From Terrabacter sp. 28 (GTDB lineage Bacteria; Actinomycetota; Actinomycetes; Actinomycetales; Dermatophilaceae), in contig JYOE01000013.1 of NCBI GenBank assembly GCA_000955875.1, forward strand, positions 124,001 through 188,000: 64,000 nucleotides of DNA, read 5' to 3'. The position numbers were made by a program, and so were the translations under genes. Positions 27,569-35,930 of this stretch are shown piece after piece. The notes beneath the pieces are model-generated. The model was not told the DNA's origin, searched no databases, and was given only the letters and a program-made list of their open reading frames with translations. Numbering within the stretch: position 1 is the first letter of the stretch; every line of letters begins with the position of its first letter.

Positions 27569-28545
27569 CGCGCCGCGAGCCGGTCGTGACGGTGGCGCTC
27601 GACCCCGACTGGGCCGCAGGCTCACTGGTTTCCGACGTACGCCGCGGGCTCGGGTCGCAGCCGCGCACCCTGCCGCCGAAGTGGCTCTACGACGACGCGG
27701 GCTCCGACCTCTTCGACGAGATCACCCGCCTGCCCGAGTACTACCCGACCGAGCGCGAGCGGGCCATCCTGCGCGCGCACGCCGACGACATCGTGGCGGC
27801 GTGCGACGCGACGACCTTCGTCGAGCTCGGCAGCGGCACGAGCGACAAGACGCGCACCCTGCTCGACGCGTTCACCTCGACGGGCCGCCTGGAGCGGTTC
27901 GTCCCGGTCGACGTCTCCGAGCAGACCCTGCGTGACGCCGCGGCCATGCTCTCCGAGCGCTACCCGTCGTTGCGGGTCGAGGCCCTCGTCGGCGACTTCA
28001 CGCTGCACCTCGGCCACCTGCCGCGGGGCGACCGGCGCCTCGTGGCGTTCCTCGGCGGCACCATCGGCAACTTCTACGTCGAGGAGCGGGCGGCCTTCCT
28101 CGGGGCCCTGCACGACAGCCTCGAGCCGGGCGACTGGTTCCTGCTCGGCACCGACCTCGTCAAGAGCGCCGACCGGCTCATCGCCGCCTACGACGACAGC
28201 CGCGGTGTCACCGCGCAGTTCGTGACCAACTGCCTGCGGGTGCTCAACCGCGAGCTGGGCGCCGACTTCGACGTCGACGCCTTCTCCTACGTGCCGTTCT
28301 GGGACCCCCGGCAGGAGCGCATGGACCTCCGGCTGCGCGCCGACATGCCGCAGCGCGTCACGATCCCGGGCGCCGACCTGGTCTTCGACCTCGCGCACGG
28401 CGAGGAGATCCGGGTCGAGATCTCGACGAAGTTCCGGCCCGAGAGCCTGCGCGACGAGCTCGGCGCCGCGGGCTTCACGGTCGAGCGCGGGTGGACCGAC
28501 CCCGACGGCGACTTCGCCCTCACCCTCGCCCGCCGCGACGGCTGA
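27565..28545 (+). CDS. egtD: L-histidine N(alpha)-methyltransferase EgtD (326 aa)
   Basis: Trimethylates histidine to hercynine with SAM. PPKWLYDDAGSDLFDEIT and PEYYPTERE (57-65) are family hallmarks, the SAM loop is FVELGSGTSDKT (85-96), and FLGGTIGNF marks the central strand. GTG 27565 overlaps the egtB stop. The reaction order is EgtD then EgtB although the gene order is reversed, as is normal. egtE (the C-S lyase) is not adjacent. Confidence 0.97.
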   Translation: MTRREPVVTVALDPDWAAGSLVSDVRRGLGSQPRTLPPKWLYDDAGSDLFDEITRLPEYYPTERERAILRAHADDIVAACDATTFVELGSGTSDKTRTLLDAFTSTGRLERFVPVDVSEQTLRDAAAMLSERYPSLRVEALVGDFTLHLGHLPRGDRRLVAFLGGTIGNFYVEERAAFLGALHDSLEPGDWFLLGTDLVKSADRLIAAYDDSRGVTAQFVTNCLRVLNRELGADFDVDAFSYVPFWDPRQERMDLRLRADMPQRVTIPGADLVFDLAHGEEIRVEISTKFRPESLRDELGAAGFTVERGWTDPDGDFALTLARRDG

Positions 28546-28621
28546 GGGTCGATTGGGCGATCCGGCGGGGCGTGGGTGAGACTGGGGCCTCGAGTACGAC
28601 ACGACGTAGGAGACACCCCGC

Positions 28622-29083
28622 ATGACCCCTCGCACCCTGTACCGCCGCCTCGCCGCCGCGGAGGTGGTCACCTGGGCGTTGCTGCTGCTCGGCATGGTCC
28701 TCAAGTACGTCACGAAGACGACCGAGCTCGGCGTCAAGGTCTTCGGCCTGGCCCACGGCGTCGTCTTCATCGCCTACTGCCTGGTCACGCTCCTGCTCTG
28801 GGTCAACCAGCGCTGGACCGCTCGCGAGGGCGTGCTCGGCCTGATCAGCGCCGTGCCCCCGTTCCTCACCGTCTGGTGGGAGCGCCGCCTCGAGCGGCGA
28901 GGCCGGCTCGAGGGCGGCTGGCGCCTCGGCCGCGACGGCGAGACGCCGTCCAACCCGGCGGAGCGCGCGGTCGCGGCCCTGCTCGCCCGGCCGCTCGTGG
29001 CGGTGGGTGTCGGTGTGGTCGCCGTCCTCGCCCTCACCGGCGTGGCCCTGGTCGTGGGGCCGCCCGTCGGCACGCAGGGCTGA
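28622..29083 (+). CDS. DUF3817 membrane protein (153 aa)
   Basis: ATG 28622 follows AGGAGA. The N-terminal ~90 residues form the DUF3817 (YdzA-like) three-helix unit, including EVVTWALLLLGMVLKYV, GLAHGVVFIAYCL and LISAVPPFLTVWWERRL. A charged linker and a fourth helix (VAVGVGVVAVLALTGVAL) extend beyond the family core. Function unknown; the family is widespread in actinobacteria and bacilli. It is 76 bp after egtD with its own leader, so separate transcription is possible. Confidence 0.88.
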   Translation: MTPRTLYRRLAAAEVVTWALLLLGMVLKYVTKTTELGVKVFGLAHGVVFIAYCLVTLLLWVNQRWTAREGVLGLISAVPPFLTVWWERRLERRGRLEGGWRLGRDGETPSNPAERAVAALLARPLVAVGVGVVAVLALTGVALVVGPPVGTQG

Positions 29084-29159
29084 CACTCCCCACCCAGCCA
29101 GACGGCATACGGTGTCGTGAGCCTGGCACCGAGCCACGGCTGGACGGCGAGGAGACGAG

Positions 29160-29816
29160 ATGGCCGCGGTCGCGGTGCTGAGTGGCGAGGTCCGCGCGGA
29201 GGGCGTCGGCAAGACGATCGACGAGACCGCCTTGCTGCTGCCCACCGACGTGCGCGCCGACCCCGGCGAGTGCGTCGTGCTGCGCGGCCCCAACGGGTCG
29301 GGCAAGACGACGCTGCTGCGCATCATCGGCGGCCTGCTCGTGCCCACCACGGGGACCGCGACGATCGGTGGCCGCGAGGCCGACGAGCGCGACCGGGCGG
29401 TGCGCGCCGCCGTGGCCGCCCTGCTGGGCGCCCCGACGACCTACCGCGACCTCACCCTCATCGACCACCTCGTCCTCATCGACTCGACGTGGGGCGGCGA
29501 GCCCGCGACGTCCGACGACCGCGGACTCGCGCTGCTCGACCGGCTCGGCATCGCCCACCTCGACGACCGCTTCCCGCACGAGCTCTCGTCGGGCCAGGAG
29601 CAGCTCTTCCGCCTCGCCCTGACCTTCTCGCGGCCCTCGTCCGTCGTGCTGCTCGACGAGCCGGAGCAGCGGCTCGACACGACGAAGCGCCAGGTCGTCG
29701 CCGAGCTCATCCGCGAGCGCACGTCGGGCGGCACGACGGTCGTCATGGCCTGCCACGACCCGGACCTCACGGCGAGCCTCGCCGACCACGTCGTCGACGT
29801 CGTCCCCGCGCGCTGA
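29160..29816 (+). CDS. ABC transporter ATP-binding protein (218 aa)
   Basis: Walker A GPNGSGKTT (43-51), Walker B VVLLDEPE (162-169) and the H-loop MACHDPD are intact. The signature is LSSGQ (142-146) instead of LSGGQ, a conservative change seen in some exporters. The next gene begins in a TGATG overlap, giving a two-gene transporter. This small ATPase class usually pairs with a large membrane subunit for export; the cargo is unknown. Confidence 0.93.
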   Translation: MAAVAVLSGEVRAEGVGKTIDETALLLPTDVRADPGECVVLRGPNGSGKTTLLRIIGGLLVPTTGTATIGGREADERDRAVRAAVAALLGAPTTYRDLTLIDHLVLIDSTWGGEPATSDDRGLALLDRLGIAHLDDRFPHELSSGQEQLFRLALTFSRPSSVVLLDEPEQRLDTTKRQVVAELIRERTSGGTTVVMACHDPDLTASLADHVVDVVPAR

Positions 29817-31216
29817 TGCCGGCGGACGCACGCGACGGGGCCGAGCACCTCGACGTCGACTACGACGACCACGAGCTGCTGGGGCAGGCCGACTGGGTGA
29901 TCGGCGGCGAGGCCGCGCGCAAGGCCCGACGGCAGGGCCTGTATGCCGGCTACGTCCTCTTCCTCGGCGCCCTCGTCTACGGGTTCCCCATCGCGCAGAC
30001 GGTGTTCCGCACGTCCGATGCCGCCCGGCTGGGGCAGCAGCTGCGCTCCCCCGTCGCGGTGGCCCTGCTCGTCGCGTCGGTGCTCGCGCTCCTCGGGGCG
30101 GTCGTCTTCGCGGGGCGGTTCCGCGGCCCGGTGGTGCCGCCGATGCCGTGGATCGACCTCGTGCTGGGTGCGCCCCTCGACCGCGCCCTGGCACTGCGAC
30201 GGTGGTGGCGCTACGCCGCCGCCGGCGGGCTCTTCGTCGGAGCCCTGAGCGGGCTGACCATCGGGGCCGGGCTCGCGTTCGCCGGCGTCGCCGGGCTCGT
30301 GACGATGGCGGCGACGACCGTGGCCGGCACGGCCCTCGGGGTGCTCGCGAGCCGCCTGTGGCTGTGGTCGCAGGTGCGTTCCTGGCCCGGGCCGGACCGC
30401 GGCCTCAGCCTGCTCTGGCGGGTTCCCGACGCGCTGCGCGAGCTGCACGCCGAGTCGCTGCGCGCCCACTCGGCGAACACGTCGACCCTCGCGGGGTCGG
30501 CGCTCACCGGCAACCTGCGCACCGCACGACTGGCCCTCACCCGGCCGGTGCACCACGGGCGTACGGCGAGGCTGCGCGCCGGCCGACCCTTCGGGGTGCT
30601 GGTGCGTCGGGACGTGCTCGGGCTGCGCCGCACCCCCGGCGCCTTCCTCTCGGGGCTCGGGCTCACCGCCCTCGGCGGCGCCATCGTCACCTGGGCCTTC
30701 GTCCAGCCGGCCGCGCCGAGCATCGCCGCGACGATCGGTCTCCTGCCCCTCTACCTCGGCTTCGGCGCGTGGGCCGAGGGGCTGCGGCTGCAGGCCGACA
30801 ACGTCGGTGTCCCCTCCCTGCTCGGCGCCAACGAGGTCACCGAGGCGGCGGCGCACGCTGTCACGCCGACCGCGCTGACTGCGGTCGTGCTCGGGGTCTG
30901 GGCGGGTGTGGCGGCGTTCCTCGGACCGGTGCCGGCGAGCGCCGGGCTCTCCCTGCTGCTCGTCCTCGTGCTGGTCGTGGCCGGCAACGTCATGGCCGCG
31001 TTCCGAGGGTCGCCGACGTTCTCCCTGCAGCCGCAGATGGTCGTCGCCTGGTACGCCATGCCGGCGCTCGTCGTGGTCGTCATGGGCTCGCTCGTGGCGG
31101 TGCTCACCAAGGCCGGCCGCTACTCCTGGCTGGCCGTCATCAGCTGGGTCGCCTACGGGCTGCTGGCGTGGGCGTTCTCCAGGGTGCGGCGCCTCACCTA
31201 CCTGCACCGGGCCTGA
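29816..31216 (+). CDS. ABC transporter membrane subunit, DUF6297-like (466 aa)
   Basis: The ATG at 29816 shares an A with the TGA of the ATPase gene. An acidic N-terminus (~45 residues) precedes about ten to twelve hydrophobic helices arranged in two halves separated by a charged loop containing LHAESLRAHSANTSTLAGSALTGNLRTARLA. The organisation matches actinobacterial permeases of unknown cargo that pair with short ATPases. The family assignment is from memory and tentative, but the membrane partner role follows from the coupling. Confidence 0.85.
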   Translation: MPADARDGAEHLDVDYDDHELLGQADWVIGGEAARKARRQGLYAGYVLFLGALVYGFPIAQTVFRTSDAARLGQQLRSPVAVALLVASVLALLGAVVFAGRFRGPVVPPMPWIDLVLGAPLDRALALRRWWRYAAAGGLFVGALSGLTIGAGLAFAGVAGLVTMAATTVAGTALGVLASRLWLWSQVRSWPGPDRGLSLLWRVPDALRELHAESLRAHSANTSTLAGSALTGNLRTARLALTRPVHHGRTARLRAGRPFGVLVRRDVLGLRRTPGAFLSGLGLTALGGAIVTWAFVQPAAPSIAATIGLLPLYLGFGAWAEGLRLQADNVGVPSLLGANEVTEAAAHAVTPTALTAVVLGVWAGVAAFLGPVPASAGLSLLLVLVLVVAGNVMAAFRGSPTFSLQPQMVVAWYAMPALVVVVMGSLVAVLTKAGRYSWLAVISWVAYGLLAWAFSRVRRLTYLHRA

Positions 31217-31264
31217 GCGGCAACGGCTCGCGGCCGTCCCTCGTGTGTGGTTGGGTTCGGGCCC

Positions 31265-32457
31265 ATGAGCCAGCTGCGCACCCGTGACGTCGTCGAGTCG
31301 GACCTGCCTGCCATCCTCTCGATCCGCAACCGGTCGTTCGGTCCGCTCGGCATCGGCGGCGAGGACTGGTGGCGGCGCGTCTCGGCCGAGACGCTGGGCG
31401 GCCGCATGCTCGCGGTGGTCGACGAGTCCGACCGGGTGCTCGGCGCCGGTCGCATCCGGCCCTTCGAGCAGGCCTGGGGCGGCCGCCACCTGCGCATGGG
31501 CGGCCTCGCCGGGGTCTACGTCGAGCCGAGCGCCCGCGGCGCCGGCGTGGCGACCACACTCACCCGGGCCCTGGTCACGCGCATGGGCGAGCTCGGCGAC
31601 GTGGTGTCGTGCCTCTTCCCGACGACCGCGACGCTCTACCGCCGCTCGGGCTACGAGATCGGCGGCACCCAGACGAGGACCACGTATGCCGGCCACCTCC
31701 TCCGCGACGTCGGCTCGGCAGGTGCCGGGCGTCCACCGGCACAGGCGCATCCGTGGTGCGCCCGGCGAAGCCCGACGATGCCGAGCTGATGGAGGGCCTC
31801 ACGCGCGAGGCCCAGGTGCGGCACGGCGCCAGCGGCCCGATGGTCCCGTCCGCGGAGACGTTCCGCGGCATGCTCGAGCGCGACGAGCTCATCAGCTATG
31901 TCGCCGACGACGGCTTCGTCGTCTACGAGCTGTCCGACGGCGCCGTCACCGTCGAGCACCTCGTGGCCGGCTCGGTCGAGTCCGCAGCGGCGCTCTGGGG
32001 CATCGTGGGATCGGGGTCGTCCGCGGCCCCGACGGTGCACACCTACCTCGACCCGCGTGACCCGGTGACGCTCGCCGTCGGCGGGATGGCGGCGAGCGAG
32101 GTGCGCCAGACGCCGTGGATGGGCCGGGTCGTCGACCTGGCCGCAGCGTTCGGGGCCCGGGGCTTCGCGGCCCACGCCGCGGTCGAGGCCGCGCTCGTCG
32201 TCGACGACACCGAGGCTCCGGTCAACTCCGGCGCGTGGACGCTGTCGGTGGCTGCCCGCCGCGGCACGGCCACGTGCGACGAGGCGGCCGATGCCTCCGC
32301 GCTGCGGGTCGGCGCCCGGGGACTCTCGGCACTGTGGTGCGGGTGGTCGGTGTCGCGCCTGCGCCAGGCCGGCCTGGCCTCGGGCGGCTCCCCGGACGGT
32401 GACGCCGCCCTCGACGCCGTCTTCGCCTCGACGCCCTACATCACCGAGTACTTCTGA
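31265..32457 (+). pseudogene. Eis-like GNAT N-acetyltransferase split by a frameshift
   Basis: The first frame (ATG 31265 to stop 31789) carries the GNAT fold: LRMGGLAGVYVEPSARGAGVATTL is the acetyl-CoA loop and LYRRSGYEIGG holds the Tyr used as general acid in Eis. After about 31700 homology leaves this frame and resumes one base back, from VVRPAKPDDAEL (~31753) through the second GNAT-like and SCP2-like regions (ALWCGWSVSRLRQAGL) to a C-terminal Phe, the usual Eis end. A one-base deletion between ~31700 and 31755 explains the break. A GTG at 31753 could restart the second half, so a split two-gene form overlapping by 37 bases is possible. It could also be a sequencing error. Confidence 0.8.
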
Positions 32458-32470
32458 CCCCACCCCACCA

Positions 32471-32519
32471 TCGAAAAAGCATCCGTCCCCCGGCGAAGGC
32501 GGACGGATCGCTTTCTCGA
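32471..32519. terminator. Bidirectional terminator between convergent genes
   Basis: An A-rich then GC-rich arm (32471-32488) pairs with 32501-32519, including ATCCGTCC/GGACGGAT and the outer TCGAAAA/CTTTCTCGA, with one bulge and one mismatch. The A-run on one side and T-rich segment on the other provide U-tracts on both strands. It separates the Eis-like gene from the MFS gene. Confidence 0.8.
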
Positions 32520-32528
32520 TCGGGCGGG

Positions 32529-33767
32529 TCAGGCGGGGCGGGTCGTCTTCTCGGGCGTAGCCGCGGCCGGCTCGGGCTCGCGGACGGCCGGCAGGGCCAG
32601 CAGGGCGATGACGGCCATCGCCCCCACGACGAGCAGCGAGCGCAGCACCCCGACGTGGTCGCCGAGGAAGCCGAGCAGGGGTGGTCCGGCGAGGAACGCG
32701 GTGTAGCCGATCGTCGAGACGACGCTCATGCGAGCGGCGGCGCGTGCCGGGTCGTCCGCGGCCGCGCTCATGCCGACCGGGAAGCCGAGGCTCGCGCCGA
32801 CGCCCCAGACGGCCGCACCGACGAAGGCCAGCACCGGGCCGCCGAAGACGACGAGCACGCAGCCGACGACGGCCGAGACGAAGAGGACCCGCAGCACGGG
32901 GATGCGGCCGCGTTGGTCGAGCAGCCGGGTGCCGAGCAGGCGACCGGCGGTCATGGCGGTGAGGAACACCGCGAAGCCGACGACGCCGAGCCAGCGCTCG
33001 AGGCCGTAGCCGTCGGACAGCGCGACGGCCACCCAGTCGTTGGCGGTGCCCTCGGTGAAGGCCGCCGCGAGCACGACGACGCCGATGAGCAGCGTGCGCG
33101 GCTCGCGCCAGGCGGCGCCGATGCCGGCCTTCTGCTTGACCTCGCTGCCCTCCTCGTCGACCTCGACCGAGCGGGGCAGGAACGCCTTGAGGAACCACGG
33201 CGTGACGAGCAGGAGCATCACGACGACCCCGACCAGATGAGCAGCGATCGACACCTGCAGCGCCGACAGCCCGGCTCCGACGAGGGCGCTGACGACGGTG
33301 CCGCCGCTGAAAGCCGCGTGGAAGTGCGGCATGATCGCGCGACCGAAGAGCCGCTCGACGGAGGCACCCTCGAGGTTCATGCCGACGTCGAACACACCCG
33401 TGCCGATGCCGACGAGGAAGAGCCCGGCCATGACGACGCCGCGGTTCTGCAGCTCGGTGACGCCGATGCCCACGGCGACGAGGCCGGCGCCCTGGGTCAG
33501 GGCCGCCCCGAGCAGCGTGCGAGCCGCGCCGAGGTGGTGCACGATCCAGCCGGAGAGAGGCAGTCCGAGCACCGAGCCGAGCGATGCCGCGAGCAGGGTG
33601 ACACCGAGCTCTCCGGCGGACAGCGCCAGCTCGTGCTTGAGGTCGGGCACGCGGGACGCGAAGGCCGCGAAGGCGGCGCCGTTGATGGCGAACGCCGTGA
33701 AGACGGCAGTGCGCGCGGTCCGGGCGGTGCGGACGGTGGTGGCCGGCGGGGCGCTGGCGGCGGACAT
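32529..33767 (-). CDS. MFS transporter, YbjJ-like (412 aa)
   Basis: Twelve hydrophobic helices are expected. Motifs such as FAINGAAFAAFASRVPDLK in helix 1 and GMNLEGASVERLFGRAIMPHFHAAFSGGTV in the middle match the YbjJ/fucose-permease-like branch that exports sugars or small metabolites. ATG 33767. It is divergent from a LacI regulator 75 bp away, and tandem operators in the gap make it the regulator's probable target. Confidence 0.9.
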   Translation of the reverse strand: MSAASAPPATTVRTARTARTAVFTAFAINGAAFAAFASRVPDLKHELALSAGELGVTLLAASLGSVLGLPLSGWIVHHLGAARTLLGAALTQGAGLVAVGIGVTELQNRGVVMAGLFLVGIGTGVFDVGMNLEGASVERLFGRAIMPHFHAAFSGGTVVSALVGAGLSALQVSIAAHLVGVVVMLLLVTPWFLKAFLPRSVEVDEEGSEVKQKAGIGAAWREPRTLLIGVVVLAAAFTEGTANDWVAVALSDGYGLERWLGVVGFAVFLTAMTAGRLLGTRLLDQRGRIPVLRVLFVSAVVGCVLVVFGGPVLAFVGAAVWGVGASLGFPVGMSAAADDPARAAARMSVVSTIGYTAFLAGPPLLGFLGDHVGVLRSLLVVGAMAVIALLALPAVREPEPAAATPEKTTRPA

Positions 33768-33801
33768 GCGACAAGCCTCTCAGGTACGGTCTGCACGACT
33801 C

Positions 33802-33830
33802 TCGAATCGTTTCGACTCGAATCGTTTCGA
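33802..33830. promoter_or_regulatory. Two tandem LacI-type operators
   Basis: TCGAATCGTTTCGA occurs twice (33802-33815 and 33817-33830), one base apart, so centres are 15 bp apart. Each is a near-perfect palindrome around a central CG, the hallmark of LacI/GalR operators. They lie between the MFS start (33767) and lacI-type start (33843), the second ending 12 bases before the latter, so autoregulation and control of the transporter are both likely. Confidence 0.9.
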
Positions 33831-33842
33831 TAGCATGCCCCC

Positions 33843-34916
33843 ATGGTCGCCGCAGGTCAAGCCCGCCCCACGCTCCGCGACGTCGCCGAGCGGTCCGGCG
33901 TCTCGGTGTCGACGGCCTCGCTCGTGTTCAGCGGCAAGGGGCCCGTCGCCGTGGCCACCGCCGAGCGCGTCCGGGCCGCCGCGGCCGAGCTCGGCTTCAC
34001 CGGTCCGAACCCCCTCGGCTCCTCGCTGCGACAGGGCCGGGCCGGCGCCGTCGCCGTGCTCGTCGAGGGCCGCCTCCAGCAGGCGTTCCGCGACCCGTTC
34101 GCGGTCGCCGTGCTCGACGGCCTCGCCGAGGAGCTCGAGCGGGTGCCGACCGGCATGCTGCTGCTCGCCCAGCCGAGCGGCGACCCGGCATCCGTCGTCC
34201 CCCAGCTCGCCGGACTGGCCCTCGACGCCCTCGTGTTCTCGCTCTGCGGTCCCGGCGAGCAGCCCGCCGTCGAGCACCTCGCAGCACGCGGCATACCGAT
34301 GTTCAGCACCGGCGTGCCCGCCGACCGCCGGATCACCCAGGTGCGCATCGACGAGCGCGGCTCGTTCGCCGAGGTGTCGCGGCACGTCCGGGCGCTGGGG
34401 CACCGGCGGGTCGCGTCGGTGGCCATGCCGCTGGCCGGCACCGGCGAGCCCGGCCCGGTCCGCGAGGAGCTCGCGGTCGAGAAGGACGCCGGCATCCCGT
34501 CGATCGGACGCCTGCTCGGCTTCAGGGACGTGTTCGGGCCGGACGCCACCGTCGTCCAGACGAGCGACGGCTCCTCGGTCGAAGGCGGCATCGTCGCCGG
34601 CCGGGCCCTGCTCGACGTGCCCGAGTCGCGCCGGCCCACGGCGATCGTCGCCCAGTCCGACGTCATCGCGGCGGGAGTCATCATCGCCGCGGAGGAGCTG
34701 GGTCTCCGCGTCCCCGAAGACCTCAGCGTGACCGGCTTCGACGGCGTCGACCTGCCGTGGCTGCCGCACCGCATCACCACGGTGGACCAGCGGGGCCGCG
34801 AGCGGGGCCGGATGATCGGCCGGCTCGTGCGCCGCCGCCTCGACGGCGCGCGACCGCGCAGCGCCACCGCTCCCGTCTCGCTGCGTGAAGGCACGACGAC
34901 GGGCCCTCCCCCCTGA
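33843..34916 (+). CDS. LacI-family transcriptional regulator (357 aa)
   Basis: The N-terminal helix-turn-helix and hinge (PTLRDVAERSGVSVSTASLVFSGKG, about residues 9-33, hinge to ~60) are clear, followed by a periplasmic-binding-protein-like sensor domain ending in the typical LSVTGFDGVDLPWLPHRITTVDQ. The effector is unknown, most likely a sugar or the transporter substrate. Tandem operators in its own promoter indicate autorepression. Confidence 0.94.
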   Translation: MVAAGQARPTLRDVAERSGVSVSTASLVFSGKGPVAVATAERVRAAAAELGFTGPNPLGSSLRQGRAGAVAVLVEGRLQQAFRDPFAVAVLDGLAEELERVPTGMLLLAQPSGDPASVVPQLAGLALDALVFSLCGPGEQPAVEHLAARGIPMFSTGVPADRRITQVRIDERGSFAEVSRHVRALGHRRVASVAMPLAGTGEPGPVREELAVEKDAGIPSIGRLLGFRDVFGPDATVVQTSDGSSVEGGIVAGRALLDVPESRRPTAIVAQSDVIAAGVIIAAEELGLRVPEDLSVTGFDGVDLPWLPHRITTVDQRGRERGRMIGRLVRRRLDGARPRSATAPVSLREGTTTGPPP

Positions 34917-34937
34917 CGAGGGTGACCCCCGGGAAAA

Positions 34938-35027
34938 GGGACACCCCGCGTACCTGGAAGAGCTCTCCTACCCTTGCTGCATTCCTGCCCTGGGGGAGTT
35001 CGGAGAGGTACCACCACGCGGGGTGCC
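34938..35027 (-). ncRNA. ffs: Signal recognition particle RNA, small bacterial type
   Basis: On the minus strand the transcript starts near 35027 with GGCACCCCGCG, which pairs with CGCGGGGTG near its 3' end. The apex contains CCCAGGGCAGGAATGCAGCAAGGGT: a GGAA tetraloop closed by GCA/TGC and the asymmetric AGCA loop that binds Ffh. A short T-run (CCCTTTT, around 34934) ends it. Length of about 90 nt matches the small actinobacterial form. Confidence 0.92.
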
Positions 35028-35151
35028 GACAGCGAGTGTATGCCGCCGCCTTCGTCAGCCGGAAATCCGGCCCCTGCTCGGGCCGAGGACCTTGGCCTCT
35101 GGCGCCGTCCCGAGGACGTCGGCGAGCGTGGAGGCACCGAAGGAGGTCGTC

Positions 35152-35685
35152 ATGTCGACCGTCGAGCACCGCCCCGAGCCCCGCAACGAGCCCCGCAACG
35201 AGCCCGGCAACAAGCCCCGCAACGAGCCACTCAGCCCGGACCCGCCCTCGCCTCCCCGACAGCGTCGGGAGCGCCGAGCCGCGATCGGGCTGGGGGTCGC
35301 CGGCCTCGTCGTGGCGGCCGTCGCCCTCGTGGTGCCGGACTCCACCGCGGCCGAGGTGTGCTGGACGGCCGGCTTCGCGCTCCTCTTCCTGGCCCTGGTC
35401 ATGGTGGTCGTCCGCGTCGTCCACGCCCGGGGAGAACGGCTCAGCGTGCTGCCCAGCAGCGTTGCCGGCTGGGCGGCGCTGGCCTGCGTCGTCGTCGGCG
35501 TCGCGCTGATCCCCACGCCCGTCGGCGAGGTCAGCCTCCTGCTCGGCGTGGCGGCCGCGGCCCTCGGAGTCGGGGCCGTCACGGTGCGCCGTGAGCGCGC
35601 GCTGCCGGTCATCATGCTCCCGCTGTTCGCCGGCAGCTTCGTGCTGGCGTTCCTGCTGGGCGAGCTGCTCCTCGGCCACGAGTGA
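35152..35685 (+). CDS. Five- or six-helix membrane protein with Pro-Arg-Asn repeat N-terminus (177 aa)
   Basis: ATG 35152 follows AAGGAGG. Residues 9-24 are a four-fold EPRN-type repeat encoded by a 12-bp tandem repeat (35176-35223). From about residue 45 come five to six closely packed hydrophobic helices with short charged loops (RRERRAAIGLG, RVVHARGERLS). No family recognised. It is the only gene between SRP RNA and tRNA-Ser. Confidence 0.75.
   Translation: MSTVEHRPEPRNEPRNEPGNKPRNEPLSPDPPSPPRQRRERRAAIGLGVAGLVVAAVALVVPDSTAAEVCWTAGFALLFLALVMVVVRVVHARGERLSVLPSSVAGWAALACVVVGVALIPTPVGEVSLLLGVAAAALGVGAVTVRRERALPVIMLPLFAGSFVLAFLLGELLLGHE
35176..35223. repeat. 12-bp tandem repeat, four copies
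   Basis: GAGCCCCGCAAC is repeated four times with single changes in copies three and four. It is in frame and encodes Glu/Lys-Pro-Arg/Gly-Asn units at the N-terminus of the membrane protein. Confidence 0.9.
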
Positions 35686-35721
35686 CCGAGGCCCCTCCCC
35701 GGACCGAGAGCCTTCGCCAAC

Positions 35722-35760
35722 GCAACAGCCCCGCCGCGCGGGGCGCGGCGGGGCTGTTGC
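35722..35760. terminator. Strong 17-bp hairpin terminator
   Basis: A perfect 17-bp stem (35722-35738 with 35744-35760) with a five-base loop lies between the membrane-protein stop and the 3' end of tRNA-Ser, and can serve both converging transcripts. The plus-strand side is followed by TTT. Confidence 0.85.
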
Positions 35761-35762
35761 TT

Positions 35763-35850
35763 TGGCGGAGGATGGGGGATTTGAACCCCCGAGGGTTTTA
35801 TCCCAACACGATTTCCAATCGTGCGCACTAGGCCACTATGCGAATCCTCC
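35763..35850 (-). tRNA. tRNA-Ser (anticodon GGA)
   Basis: The acceptor GGAGGAT (from 35850) pairs with ATCCTCC, the discriminator is G and the CCA end is encoded at 35765-35763. The anticodon loop is TTGGAAA, giving GGA. The long variable arm typical of serine tRNAs is present. Confidence 0.95.
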
Positions 35851-35930
35851 GTCGCGCAGGTTACCGGAGGCTGACCCCGCACAAGAAATCGGCGTCGCCG
35901 ACGACGTCGGGCAGGAGCAGAATCACGGCC

